From: Zoogloeaceae bacterium
GTDB lineage: Bacteria; Pseudomonadota; Gammaproteobacteria; Burkholderiales; Rhodocyclaceae
Assembly: GCA_024235635.1 (NCBI GenBank)
Contig: JACKMA010000002.1
Span: 496,001-560,000 of the forward strand
Length of the DNA stretch: 64,000 bases
Reading direction: 5' to 3'
Shown here: positions 37,106-45,904 of the stretch, piece by piece
How the letters are laid out: each line of letters begins with the position of its first letter
Position numbering within the stretch: position 1 is the first letter of the stretch
Program-made: the position numbers and the translations under genes
The notes under the pieces: generated by a model
What the model was told of the DNA's origin: nothing
Database searches by the model: none
What the model saw: the letters and a program-made list of their open reading frames with translations, nothing else

Positions 37106-38467
37106 ATGAAGAATATTCGTCTATTTATCTGCGCTATTGTCCTGGTCGCCTCCAATAGCGTATCTGCAGAGCCATTAACCATCTTGGCTATAAAGGGAAC
37201 TCTGGAGGGAGTAATAGAGTCATTCCGGCAGGCAATGCACGAAGGCACTGAAGATATTCAAAGCATAGGAAACTCCTTACAATCCAGTGCACAGAATGTG
37301 CTGGCAGACATCGACAGGTTGTTGGGCAAAAAACTGGAGTACACAGTAGATAAACTCGAGGGAGCCGAATTAAGGCTCGTGGAAGATGCGCAAGAGTTGA
37401 CGCGATCTATTCAACTTGCAACTGAGCAGATCATTGCGAAGGGAGGCGAGGAAACCAGAACAACTATAGTTGAAGCGGACATATTGGCATACAACACAAG
37501 TTACTCTTTGCCTTGCAGAGACTCTAGGCCAAGAGTGGTTGCTTCGTTTCCTTCTGCATTGCAAGTAGGGCAGGACGTACCTAAGTTGACACTGAAAGGT
37601 AATTTTTTGCGGCAAGGTGACAACCTGAAGGTGCTCGTCAATGACGTGGAGGCACGAGTTATTGAGCGCCTGGACTCGGCTATTTCTGTTGAGATACCGA
37701 AAGCAGTATTGCAAACCGCAATTAGAGATGACGTTATTGTCAGCGTTAAAGTAGAAAACCTTGAAGAGATTGGTCGATCGTTGTGGCTTTGGGGGCTCCT
37801 TGGGTGCCATGAGAATACGCATAAAGTAAGCTCAAGCCCTATAGGGCTAACAGTTCTTGAGCCGCCTTTCCATTACGAGCTAGCAGGCTCTACTCATGTC
37901 GAATACACCGCATTTAGAGAGGCAGCGGAACCCGCCCAGTCTTTTGCAAATACAGGTAGTGATAGATGTGATGACAACTACCGAGTTGACCGTCAGTGGT
38001 GCATTAGCGGTGCAGGGAGTTTGGTTAGAGCTGATGTTTCAGTAACCAGTGCAAACTGCCACTCTGCTTTTGAAGGCACCGTCCCTAGTGGTAATCGATG
38101 TGTATTAGCGAGGGGTAAGGTGGGTGGTTGTGGTGCAGATCGAGGACCATTTAATACTTGGCTAGGCTGCAAAGGGAGGGGATGGCTAAAATACAATATA
38201 ACTCTAGTAAGAAGAGAGCCTTACCAAACAAGTACCAGTCCGGTACAGGTATCAAGAAATGGCGTCCCTGGAGAACTCTCGTTTACATTTGACATGGCCA
38301 CACCTCCTGGCCTGCATCAGCCCAAGGAACGGTACTCTGTTCAAATCAAGAAGATGAAAGGCAGCAAATTGGTTGAGTCTCTAGCAATTAGCCACGCAAA
38401 TCCAAATGTTGGCCAAGTTGCATCACGAGTCAATGGTGGCGTCCTCGCGGTAGAAATAAGGCCCTAG
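37106..38467 (+). CDS. AT-rich secreted orphan protein
   Basis: The 453-residue product has a signal peptide (IRLFICAIVLVASNSVSA, cleaved before EPLTI). A predicted alpha-helical segment follows (about 30-130: repeated helices around IESFRQAMHEGTED and IDRLLGKKLEYTVDKLEGAE), then beta-rich regions with several Cys (CDDNYRVDRQWCISGAG, CHSAF, CVLARGKVGGCG). No known family was recognised. AAGGAGAAG lies just ahead of ATG 37106. The base and codon composition is much more AT-rich than its neighbours, a sign of recent transfer, and it lies between the 70-bp direct repeats. The coiled-coil-plus-disulfide layout would suit a surface or secreted factor; function is unknown. Confidence 0.7.
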   Translation: MKNIRLFICAIVLVASNSVSAEPLTILAIKGTLEGVIESFRQAMHEGTEDIQSIGNSLQSSAQNVLADIDRLLGKKLEYTVDKLEGAELRLVEDAQELTRSIQLATEQIIAKGGEETRTTIVEADILAYNTSYSLPCRDSRPRVVASFPSALQVGQDVPKLTLKGNFLRQGDNLKVLVNDVEARVIERLDSAISVEIPKAVLQTAIRDDVIVSVKVENLEEIGRSLWLWGLLGCHENTHKVSSSPIGLTVLEPPFHYELAGSTHVEYTAFREAAEPAQSFANTGSDRCDDNYRVDRQWCISGAGSLVRADVSVTSANCHSAFEGTVPSGNRCVLARGKVGGCGADRGPFNTWLGCKGRGWLKYNITLVRREPYQTSTSPVQVSRNGVPGELSFTFDMATPPGLHQPKERYSVQIKKMKGSKLVESLAISHANPNVGQVASRVNGGVLAVEIRP

Positions 38468-38500
38468 CGGTGGGCGCCAAGTGTGTTCTGAGACGGCATT

Positions 38501-38570
38501 CACCTGACAGCTGCCCTCCTTGGGGGTGGGCATACGGCCACTCGCTGAGTTACTCAACGGGTACCCCTAC
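38501..38570 (+). repeat. 70-bp imperfect direct repeat, right copy
   Basis: The partner of 36271-36340. It lies 34 bp after the stop of the secreted orphan gene and just outside the IS3 remnant that begins at 38580. Confidence 0.8.
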
Positions 38571-38579
38571 GTGTCGAGA

Positions 38580-39240
38580 TGATCTACCCCCTGTAGCCGT
38601 ATCAGCTATTCGGCAGGAAGCCCGGTTGGGAGGATAGTCGAATTGGGTTTGGCTTGCGATGCATCGGCAGCATGCTGCCGATGCATCGCGGCGTATTGTG
38701 TCGGTGGTATTCGCCCGCAGCTGCTGTGAGGCCGGATCTCGTTGTAGTCTTGGCGCCTGGCGCTGATCGTCTCGCGGGCCTGGGCCAAGGTCTCGAACCA
38801 GTGCTCATTCAGGCATTCGTCGCGAAACTTCCCATTAAAGCTCTCGATGTAGCTGTTCTGCATGGGCTTTCCTGGGTCGATCAGAAGGTGGCGCACGCCA
38901 TGAGCCTGTGCCCATGCGATGAATGCACGGTTGGTGAACTCGGGTCCGTTGTCGGTTCTGACCGCATGCGGATATCCACCAAACCTCGCCGCCTGATCTA
39001 GCACTCGAGTGACGTACTGCCCCGAGATGCTGTGATCGACGGTGATGTCGACACACTCGTGACTGAAGCCGTCGGCAACGGTCAGGCACTTGATGCGCCG
39101 GGCGTTGCTCAGACTGTCGCTGGCAAAATCCATGCTCCAGACTTCATTGACTGACTGCGCTAGGTGCATCGGCACGCGCTCACTGCTCATGCGCTTTGGC
39201 TCGCGTCGCCGCGTCACGGTAACCGTCCGGCCAACCCATC
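38580..39240 (-). mobile_element. IS3-family remnant with truncated orfB
   Basis: The terminus TGATCTACCCCCTG at 38580 resembles the IS3 end at 20655. On the minus strand, 39217-38606 reads about 203 residues of an IS3 orfB integrase core: VWSMDFASDSL (first Asp), AVRTDNGPEF (second Asp), then GKPMQNSYIESFNGKFRDEC (Glu) and a HSSCGRIPP tail. The N-terminal part of orfB and orfA are missing. The catalytic DDE triad itself is intact. Confidence 0.88.
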
Positions 39241-39285
39241 TTCCCTGAGGCTTCAGCAGCCGTGACCATCGCGTCCACCTACCTT

Positions 39286-39430
39286 ATGATGGACACTTTG
39301 CCCGCGGTGGTACCCGGACGGCGCCGGCGCTGACGTCACAGCGACGAATTCATGACCCGCGTGGTCGCGCAGTGCCGTCAGCCCGGCGTTTCGATTGCCA
39401 GCGTAGCCCTGTCTGACACGAGCATCGACC
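39286..39430 (+). pseudogene. IS66-type orfA N-terminal remnant
   Basis: The plus strand reads PGRRRR-stop-RHSDEF, then VVAQCRQPGVSIASVAL, the typical start of the IS66 helper protein (RRRxSxEFKARVVAxCxxPGVSIAAVAL). An in-frame TGA and loss of everything downstream show it is dead. Confidence 0.6.
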
Positions 39431-39497
39431 CGAGGGCGGGACAACGCCGGGGCCACGTCGTGCAGAACGCTCGCTGGTCGGCGCCAGCCTCGATCCA

Positions 39498-39878
39498 TCA
39501 TTCGCCTGCCCCCGCGAATCCGCGCAGCCAGGGTTCCAAGTGGGCAATGTCGAAGGTGCCGGATTCGAACATCTGCAACATTTCTGCGTTGATCTGCATC
39601 GACGGGCGGTTCAGGTGCCAACCGTTGATGCGCAGGAACACGTCGGCCGCGGCGAATGCGATGCGTTTGTTGCCATCCACGAAGGGATGGTTGATGGCCA
39701 GGCTCTCGAGCAGTGCAGCCGCTTCGGCGACGACGTCTTCGTAGTAACCGGTCTGGGGCCTGAATAGCGCCGACTCCAGGGCGCCCGGGTCGCGCAGCCC
39801 CGGCGCGCCGCCGTAACGCTTCACCAGCACTGTGTGCATCCCGATGAGATCCGCCACGGTCAGGTAGTCGCGCGCCAC
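39498..39878 (-). CDS. doc: Doc-type toxin (Fic/death-on-curing family)
   Basis: This 126-residue Fic-fold protein has the Doc active-site motif HPFVDGNKRIAF and an N-terminal YLTVADLIGMH block. Doc toxins phosphorylate elongation factor Tu and halt translation. The GTG start at 39878 lies 3 bp after the antitoxin stop, giving the usual antitoxin-first order. Both genes sit at the right end of the IS-rich island, where such modules often persist. Confidence 0.9.
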   Translation of the reverse strand: MARDYLTVADLIGMHTVLVKRYGGAPGLRDPGALESALFRPQTGYYEDVVAEAAALLESLAINHPFVDGNKRIAFAAADVFLRINGWHLNRPSMQINAEMLQMFESGTFDIAHLEPWLRGFAGAGE

Positions 39879-39881
39879 ACC

Positions 39882-40127
39882 CTACTTCGCCAGTTCGCGG
39901 TAGAGGCTGTCGAACTCCTCGAGACTGGTCGCGAAAGATGCCATCACGTGGCGGCGTGGGCGTTCGGTCTGCTGCCGATCGATGTAGTCGCGAAGCGCTT
40001 CATCAAGTACGGCCTGGAACTGGCGGCCCTGTGCTTCGGCAATCTCGCGCAGCGCCGCCAGCACCTCGGGTGCGGCTTGCGAGGAAAACTTCTCTTTGGC
40101 AACGGTACCCATCGGCTGTTCCGTCAT
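39882..40127 (-). CDS. Antitoxin partner of Doc
   Basis: An 81-residue protein with a ribbon-helix-helix-like N-terminal part (FSSQAAPEVLAALREIAEAQ, then FQAVLDEALRDYID) and an acidic C-terminal tail (FATSLEEFDSLYRELAK) of the kind that blocks Doc. ATG 40127 is taken as the start; ATG 40112 and one slightly upstream are also possible. It is expected to bind the toxin and repress its own operon. Confidence 0.8.
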   Translation of the reverse strand: MTEQPMGTVAKEKFSSQAAPEVLAALREIAEAQGRQFQAVLDEALRDYIDRQQTERPRRHVMASFATSLEEFDSLYRELAK

Positions 40128-40463
40128 GATCCATCTTGACCGTTCATGATAGACCATGACGCCAACGCCACCGTCGTTCGCTTGTCGCACCGCGACCGCC
40201 TTGTCACTGCAAACACCAATCCGCGTGGATCGAGATCTGCCCCCTTCACGGCCGCCCGCCAATAGGCTTGCAAGTGAGGTGCGGTCACGCTTCGACTGAC
40301 ACCAAATACGCTCTACGCCCCATTCCACGCTTTCCGCTACAGCAGACCTTCCACTCCCTACGCAGATCAAGCGGCGTCGCCCGACCCACCGCCTCCCTTC
40401 CCCGCGCACCAATGCGATAATCCGCCCTCCCCATCCGGCTCACCCCGCCCGCCAGCCCGAGAC
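40128..40463. other. 336-bp spacer between the toxin-antitoxin pair and mutS
   Basis: No gene is supported here. It must contain the divergent promoters of the antitoxin and mutS genes. It is the boundary between the island and the conserved block. Confidence 0.5.
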
Positions 40464-43058
40464 ATGACCCCTGCCCCCGCGATCGACGCCCAGGCCCTCG
40501 AGAAGCACACGCCCATGATGCAGCAGTACCTGGGTCTGAAGGCGCAGTACCCGGAGTTGCTGCTGTTTTATCGGATGGGGGATTTCTACGAGCTGTTCTT
40601 CGAGGATGCCGAGCGCGCGGCACGGCTGCTCGACATCACGCTGACCACCCGCGGCAGTTCGGGCGGCGCGCCGATCAAGATGGCCGGGGTGCCGTTCCAT
40701 GCGGTCGAGCAGTATCTGGCGCGGCTGGTGAAGATGGGAGAGTCGGTGGTGATCGCCGAGCAGGTCGGCGAGCCCGGCGCCACCAAGGGGCCGATGGAGC
40801 GGGCGGTGAGCCGTATCGTCACGCCCGGCACGGTCACCGACGCGGCGTTGCTGGACGAGCGTTCGGATTCACTGCTGCTGGCGCTGACCCTGGTGCGGGG
40901 CCGGCTCGGGCTGGCGTGGCTGAACCTCGCCAACGGCGATCTGCGCCTGGCCCAGACCGTGCCGGAGGCGCTGGCGAGCCAGCTCGAGCGGCTGCGGCCG
41001 GCCGAGGTGCTGGTGCCGGACGGCTTGCGGCTGCCCTTGCTCGAACAATTGGAACTCAGCCTGCGGCGGCTGGCCGACTGGCAGTTCGACGCCGACACGG
41101 CGCGCAAGCTGCTGACCGGGCATTTCGGCACCCAGGATCTCACCGCCTTCGGCGTCGAAGACGTCGAGGTGGCGCTGGCTGCGGCCGGTGCGCTCTACGA
41201 CTATGCCCAGGCGACCCAGCGCCAGAGTCTGGCCCACGTCACCGGTCTGCGGGTCGAGCACGAGGACGAGTTTCTGCGTCTCGATGCCGCCACCCGACGC
41301 AACCTCGAGCTGACCGAGACGCTGCGGGGTGAGGCGGCGCCGACCCTGTTATCCCTGCTCGATGGCTGCCGCACGACGATGGGCTCGCGCTGGCTGCGCC
41401 ACGCCATCCACCATCCACTGCGCGACCCACAGGCAGCGAGCCGGCGCCACGGCGCGGTGGCGGCGCTGATCGGCGAGGCCGGCGACGGGCCCTTCGATGC
41501 CTTGCGGGCCGGGCTGCGCGGTATCGCCGACGTCGAGCGCATCTGTGCACGGGTGGCCTTGCGCAGCGCCCGGCCGCGGGACCTCTCCGCGCTGCGCGAC
41601 AGCCTCGGCGCACTGGGCGGGCTACGGGCAACATTGGCCGGTTGCGACGATGCGCTGCTGACCGAACTGGACGCCGACCTCGACGTGCCACCGCCGCTGG
41701 TTGCGCTGCTGGTAGCGGCGGTGGCGCCGGAGCCGGCCAACGCGGTGCGCGACGGCGGCGTGATCGCCGAGGGCTACGACGCGGAGTTGGACGAGCTGCG
41801 CGGCATCCAGCAGAACTGCGGGGCCTTCCTGATGGAGCTGGAGGCCCGCGAGCGCGAGCGCAGCGGCATTGCCAACCTGAAGGTCGAGTTCAACAAGGTG
41901 CACGGCTTCTACATCGAGGTTGGCCGGGTCCATGCCGACAAGGTGCCGGACGACTACCGGCGGCGCCAGACCCTGAAGAACTCGGAACGCTACATCACGC
42001 CGGAACTGAAGCGCTTCGAGGACAAGGCGCTGTCGGCCCAGGATCGGGCGCTGGCGCGCGAGAAGCTGCTCTACGAGCAACTGCTCGACACCCTGGCGGA
42101 AGACATCCCGACGCTGCAGCGCATCGCGCGCGCGCTGGCCCAGCTCGACGCGCTGGCGGCGCTGGCCGACGTGGCGCTGCGCCACGACTATTGCCGGCCA
42201 CAGCTCGGCGACCAACCGGGGCTGGAGATCGTCGCCGGGCGCCACCCGGTGGTCGAACGGCAGGTCGAGAACTTCATCGCCAACGACTGCGTGCTGGCGC
42301 CGACCCGGCGCATGCTGATGATCACCGGCCCCAACATGGGCGGCAAATCGACCTTCATGCGCCAGGTCGCGCTGATCGTGCTGATGGCCCACGTCGGCAG
42401 CTTCGTGCCGGCGCGTGCGGCACGGATCGGGCCGGTGGATGCGATCTTCACCCGCATCGGCGCCTCCGACGACCTCGCCTCCGGGCGCTCGACCTTCATG
42501 GTCGAGATGACCGAGGCGGCGGCCATCCTGCACGGTGCGTCCGAACACAGCCTGGTGCTGATGGACGAGATCGGCCGCGGCACCTCGACCTTCGACGGTC
42601 TCGCGCTGGCCTTCGCGATCGCCCGCCGGCTGCTGGACAAGAACCGATGCATGAGCCTGTTCTCGACCCATTACTTCGAGCTGACGCGGGTGAACCTGGA
42701 CTATCCGGAGTGCGCCAACGTGCATCTCGACGCGGTCGAGCACGGTCACCGCATCGTCTTCCTGCACGCGGTCGAGGATGGCCCGGCGAGCCAGAGCTAC
42801 GGCATCGAGGTGGCGGCGCTAGCCGGCATTCCGGCGCCGGTGGTGCGCGAGGCCAAGCGGCGGCTGCGCGCGCTGGAGAACCGCGAGATCGGCGGCGGCC
42901 CTCAGCCCGACCTGTTCGCCAGCCTACCGGCCGACGAGCCCGAGCCGCCCTCCCACCCGGTGCTCGGCGCGCTGGCCGGGCTCGATCCGGATGCGCTCAG
43001 CCCGCGCGAGGCGCTGGAACAGCTCTACGCGCTGAAACGGCTGGCCACCGGCGAATGA
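40464..43058 (+). CDS. mutS: DNA mismatch repair protein MutS
   Basis: This 864-residue protein is of normal length for MutS. The mismatch-reading Phe-x-Glu motif is in FYELFFEDA near residue 41; the connector, lever and clamp regions follow; the C-terminal ATPase has Walker A GPNMGGKST, the DEIGRGTST Walker B/signature block and STHYFELT. It recognises mismatches and recruits MutL. The last four bases overlap the start of the next gene (ATGA). Confidence 0.98.
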   Translation: MTPAPAIDAQALEKHTPMMQQYLGLKAQYPELLLFYRMGDFYELFFEDAERAARLLDITLTTRGSSGGAPIKMAGVPFHAVEQYLARLVKMGESVVIAEQVGEPGATKGPMERAVSRIVTPGTVTDAALLDERSDSLLLALTLVRGRLGLAWLNLANGDLRLAQTVPEALASQLERLRPAEVLVPDGLRLPLLEQLELSLRRLADWQFDADTARKLLTGHFGTQDLTAFGVEDVEVALAAAGALYDYAQATQRQSLAHVTGLRVEHEDEFLRLDAATRRNLELTETLRGEAAPTLLSLLDGCRTTMGSRWLRHAIHHPLRDPQAASRRHGAVAALIGEAGDGPFDALRAGLRGIADVERICARVALRSARPRDLSALRDSLGALGGLRATLAGCDDALLTELDADLDVPPPLVALLVAAVAPEPANAVRDGGVIAEGYDAELDELRGIQQNCGAFLMELEARERERSGIANLKVEFNKVHGFYIEVGRVHADKVPDDYRRRQTLKNSERYITPELKRFEDKALSAQDRALAREKLLYEQLLDTLAEDIPTLQRIARALAQLDALAALADVALRHDYCRPQLGDQPGLEIVAGRHPVVERQVENFIANDCVLAPTRRMLMITGPNMGGKSTFMRQVALIVLMAHVGSFVPARAARIGPVDAIFTRIGASDDLASGRSTFMVEMTEAAAILHGASEHSLVLMDEIGRGTSTFDGLALAFAIARRLLDKNRCMSLFSTHYFELTRVNLDYPECANVHLDAVEHGHRIVFLHAVEDGPASQSYGIEVAALAGIPAPVVREAKRRLRALENREIGGGPQPDLFASLPADEPEPPSHPVLGALAGLDPDALSPREALEQLYALKRLATGE

Positions 43059-44008
43059 GGCGCCTGCTGGCGGCGTTCGTCGCCTGGATGCTGGTGACGG
43101 GAGCGGCAGCATCGGAATTCGCCTTTGCGCTGATCGGCGACGTGCCCTACAACCGCTTCGAGCGGCGCTGGTTCGCCGACTATCTGGCCAGGATCGCTGA
43201 CGATGGCGTCACCTTCGTGCTCCACGTCGGTGACATCAAATCCGGTGGCGAGCCATGCAGCGATGCCGTCTTCGACGACCGGCTGGCGCTGTTCGACGCC
43301 AGCCCGGTGCCCTTCGTGCTGGTGCCGGGCGACAACGACTGGAGCGACTGCAACCGGCTGGCAGCCGGTCGCTACGATCCACTGGAGCGGCTCGATGCGC
43401 TGCGCGCCCGCTTCTTCCCGGCCGGCAGCAGTCTCGGGCGGCAGCGCATGGCGGTGGCGAGCCAAGCCGATTCGATGGCGGCCAGCCCGTATCGCGAAAA
43501 TCTGATGTGGCACCACGGCGCCGCCAGCTTCGTCACGCTGAACGTGCCGGGGCCGTCGAATCGCCGAGGCCGCGGCGGTCGCGCACCGGCCGAGTTCGTC
43601 GCCCGCAACCGGGCCAATCTGGCGTGGCTGGCCCGGGGCTTCGCGGAGGCCGCCGCCCGTGGCTCGCGGGTCATGGCCGTGGCGATGCAGGCGAACCCGT
43701 GGATCGAGGATTTCGTCGACGGCGATCCGCACCCCGGCTACGCCGAGCTGCTGACGGCCTTGCGGGCGCACACGGAAGCCTTCGCCGGCGAGGTGCTGTT
43801 GCTGCACGGCGACCAGCACCTGTTGATCATCGACCAGCCAATGACCGGCCGCGACGGCAGCCGGCTCGCCCGCTTCACCCGCGTGCAGTGCTTCGGCAGC
43901 CCGCTGATGGGCTGGGTGCGGATCGCCGTTGGCGACAGCGGGCCGACGGCGCTGGCGATCGACGCCCACGGCTACAGCCCGTCGCCGGCCGGCGCGCTTC
44001 AGCCGTGA
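43055..44008 (+). CDS. Secreted metallophosphoesterase
   Basis: The 317-residue product has a signal peptide (AAFVAWMLVTGAAA) and the calcineurin-like phosphoesterase motifs in order: IGDVPYNR, HVGDIKSGG, PGDNDW and HGDQH. It should hydrolyse phosphoesters in the periplasm with a dinuclear metal centre. ATG 43055 overlaps the mutS stop, so translation is coupled. The natural substrate is unknown; the link with MutS is probably only genomic. Confidence 0.88.
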   Translation: MRRLLAAFVAWMLVTGAAASEFAFALIGDVPYNRFERRWFADYLARIADDGVTFVLHVGDIKSGGEPCSDAVFDDRLALFDASPVPFVLVPGDNDWSDCNRLAAGRYDPLERLDALRARFFPAGSSLGRQRMAVASQADSMAASPYRENLMWHHGAASFVTLNVPGPSNRRGRGGRAPAEFVARNRANLAWLARGFAEAAARGSRVMAVAMQANPWIEDFVDGDPHPGYAELLTALRAHTEAFAGEVLLLHGDQHLLIIDQPMTGRDGSRLARFTRVQCFGSPLMGWVRIAVGDSGPTALAIDAHGYSPSPAGALQP

Positions 44009-44044
44009 GCCAGCCTTGCCCTTGCCGGTAGTAAGCTTCGGCCG

Positions 44045-44800
44045 ATGAGCACTCCGATCGACATCTCCGAACACCGGGGCGTGCGCTACCTGCATTTCGG
44101 GTCCGAGTGGGTGCAGGGCGCGATGCGCATCCGTCGGCCCTACGATCTCGAACTGGCCTACACGCGGGAGATGATGGCGCCGCTGCTGTTGGCCCCGCCG
44201 TCGGACTGGCCGCGACGCATCCTCACCATCGGCGTCGGCGCCGGTTCGCTGTGCAAGTTCGTCCATCGCCATCTGCCGCAGGCGCGCCTGACCGCGGTCG
44301 AGATCGACGCCAAGGTGGTCGCGGTGGCCGAGCAGTTCTTCAAGCTGCCGGTCGAGGATGCGCGCTTCCGCGTAGTGATCGCCGACGGCGTCGATTTCCT
44401 GCTGGACACCGATGCCTGCTTCGACCTGATCCTGCTGGACGGCTTCGACCAGCATGCCCGCGCGGGGGCGCTGGCGACCCTGCCCTTCTACCAGACCTGT
44501 CGCGCCCGCCTGGCCGACGAGGGCCTGCTGGCAACCAATCTATTCGGCCGCAGCAAGGGTTTCGAGGCTGCGGTCGAGCATCTGCAGGCGGCCTTCGATG
44601 GTCGCGCGATGGCCTTTCCGTCCTGCGATTCCGGCAACGTCGTGGCGCTGGCCACCTGCGGCGAAGCGATCGCGGTCGAGGCCGAGGTCTTGCGCGGCCG
44701 CGCCTACGCGCTGAAGGAGCGCACCGGCCTCGACCTGCGGCCGACCGTGAGCCGACTCGAAGAGGCCGGTCGGCTGGCCGGCGGCCAGTTTACGTTGTGA
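44045..44800 (+). CDS. Spermidine-synthase-like methyltransferase-fold protein
   Basis: This 251-residue protein has the Rossmann core of spermidine synthases and related proteins: ILTIGVGAGSLCKFV (glycine-rich loop), LTAVEIDAKVV (acidic residue), VIADGVDFL and DLILLDGFDQH. It lacks the complete aminopropyl-acceptor features that would make spermidine synthase certain, so it may be a related enzyme. Its stop overlaps the GTG of the oxidoreductase gene. Confidence 0.75.
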   Translation: MSTPIDISEHRGVRYLHFGSEWVQGAMRIRRPYDLELAYTREMMAPLLLAPPSDWPRRILTIGVGAGSLCKFVHRHLPQARLTAVEIDAKVVAVAEQFFKLPVEDARFRVVIADGVDFLLDTDACFDLILLDGFDQHARAGALATLPFYQTCRARLADEGLLATNLFGRSKGFEAAVEHLQAAFDGRAMAFPSCDSGNVVALATCGEAIAVEAEVLRGRAYALKERTGLDLRPTVSRLEEAGRLAGGQFTL

Positions 44801-45903
44801 GCGGTGAGCGGCTCGATAGCGTAGTGATCGGCGCCGGCGTGGTCGGACTGGCCTGCGCTCGGGCGCTCGCGCTCGCCGGCCGCGAAGTACTTATCCTGGA
44901 GGCCGAGAATACATTCGGCACCGGCATCAGCAGTCGCAACAGCGAAGTCATCCACGCCGGCCTCTACTACCCGCCGGGCAGCCTCAAGTCGCGGCTGTGC
45001 GTCGCCGGTCGCGATGCCTTGTACGCCTACTGTGTGGCCCGCGCGATCCCCCACCACCGCTGCGGCAAGTTGATCGTCGCCGCCGGCGACGGCCAGATCG
45101 GCCGGCTCGAGCAGATCCGCAGCAACGCCCTGGCCTGCGGCGCCGGCCAACTCGAACTGCTCGACGGCGACGCCATGCGCCAGCTGGAACCGGCACTCGC
45201 CGGCGTCGCCGCGCTCGCTTCGCCGGCCACCGGCATCGTCGACAGCCACGCGCTGATGCTGGCCCTGCTGGCCGACGCCGAACACGCCGGTGCTCAATTG
45301 GTAACCCATGCGCCGGTGGACGGGCTGGAGCTCGGCCCGGAGGCGATCACGGTGGCGGTCGGCGGTGCCGAGCCGATGCGCCTCGCTGCCCGCCAGGTGA
45401 TCAATGCCGCCGGCCTCGGCGCAGCCCGGCTGGCCGCCGCGACTCGACGCCTCGACCCGGCTTTCGCACCGACGCTCGCCTACGCCAAGGGCAGCTACTT
45501 CATGCTGCAGGGGCGCGCGCCGTTCTCGCGGCTGATCTATCCGGTGCCGGAAGCGGCCGGGCTCGGCGTGCATCTGACGCTGGATCTGGCCGGCCAGGCC
45601 CGTTTCGGCCCGGACGTCGAATGGATCGAGTCGCCCGAGTATTCGGTGTCGGCGGATCGGGCCGCCGCCTTTGCCGAGGCGATCCGTCGCTACTGGCCGG
45701 CACTGCCGGACGGCGCGCTGCAACCCGGCTATGCCGGCGTTCGACCAAAGCTCGGCGGACCCGGCGACGCGGCCGCCGACTTTCGCATCGACGGTCCGGC
45801 CGAGCACGGGCATCCGGGGCTGGTGAACCTGCTCGGCATCGAGTCGCCGGGCCTCACCGCGAGCCTGGCGATCGCCGACGAGGTGCTGCAGCGGCTGGGC
45901 TGA
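44797..45903 (+). CDS. FAD-dependent oxidoreductase, L-2-hydroxyglutarate oxidase-like
   Basis: A 368-residue DAO-family flavoenzyme. The FAD-binding VVIGAGVVGLACARAL motif is at the N-terminus, with SSRNSEVIHAGLYYPPGSLK, the block typical of LhgO-like 2-hydroxyacid oxidases, near residue 45 and a C-terminal NLLGIESPGLTASLAIA. It likely oxidises a 2-hydroxy acid and passes electrons to the quinone pool. It begins at GTG 44797 inside the end of the upstream gene. Confidence 0.88.
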   Translation: MSGERLDSVVIGAGVVGLACARALALAGREVLILEAENTFGTGISSRNSEVIHAGLYYPPGSLKSRLCVAGRDALYAYCVARAIPHHRCGKLIVAAGDGQIGRLEQIRSNALACGAGQLELLDGDAMRQLEPALAGVAALASPATGIVDSHALMLALLADAEHAGAQLVTHAPVDGLELGPEAITVAVGGAEPMRLAARQVINAAGLGAARLAAATRRLDPAFAPTLAYAKGSYFMLQGRAPFSRLIYPVPEAAGLGVHLTLDLAGQARFGPDVEWIESPEYSVSADRAAAFAEAIRRYWPALPDGALQPGYAGVRPKLGGPGDAAADFRIDGPAEHGHPGLVNLLGIESPGLTASLAIADEVLQRLG

Positions 45904-45904
45904 C

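Noticed and set aside
44045..44800. Firm assignment as spermidine synthase
   Set aside because: The fold is right, but the acceptor-site features are not complete and no adenosylmethionine decarboxylase gene is near.
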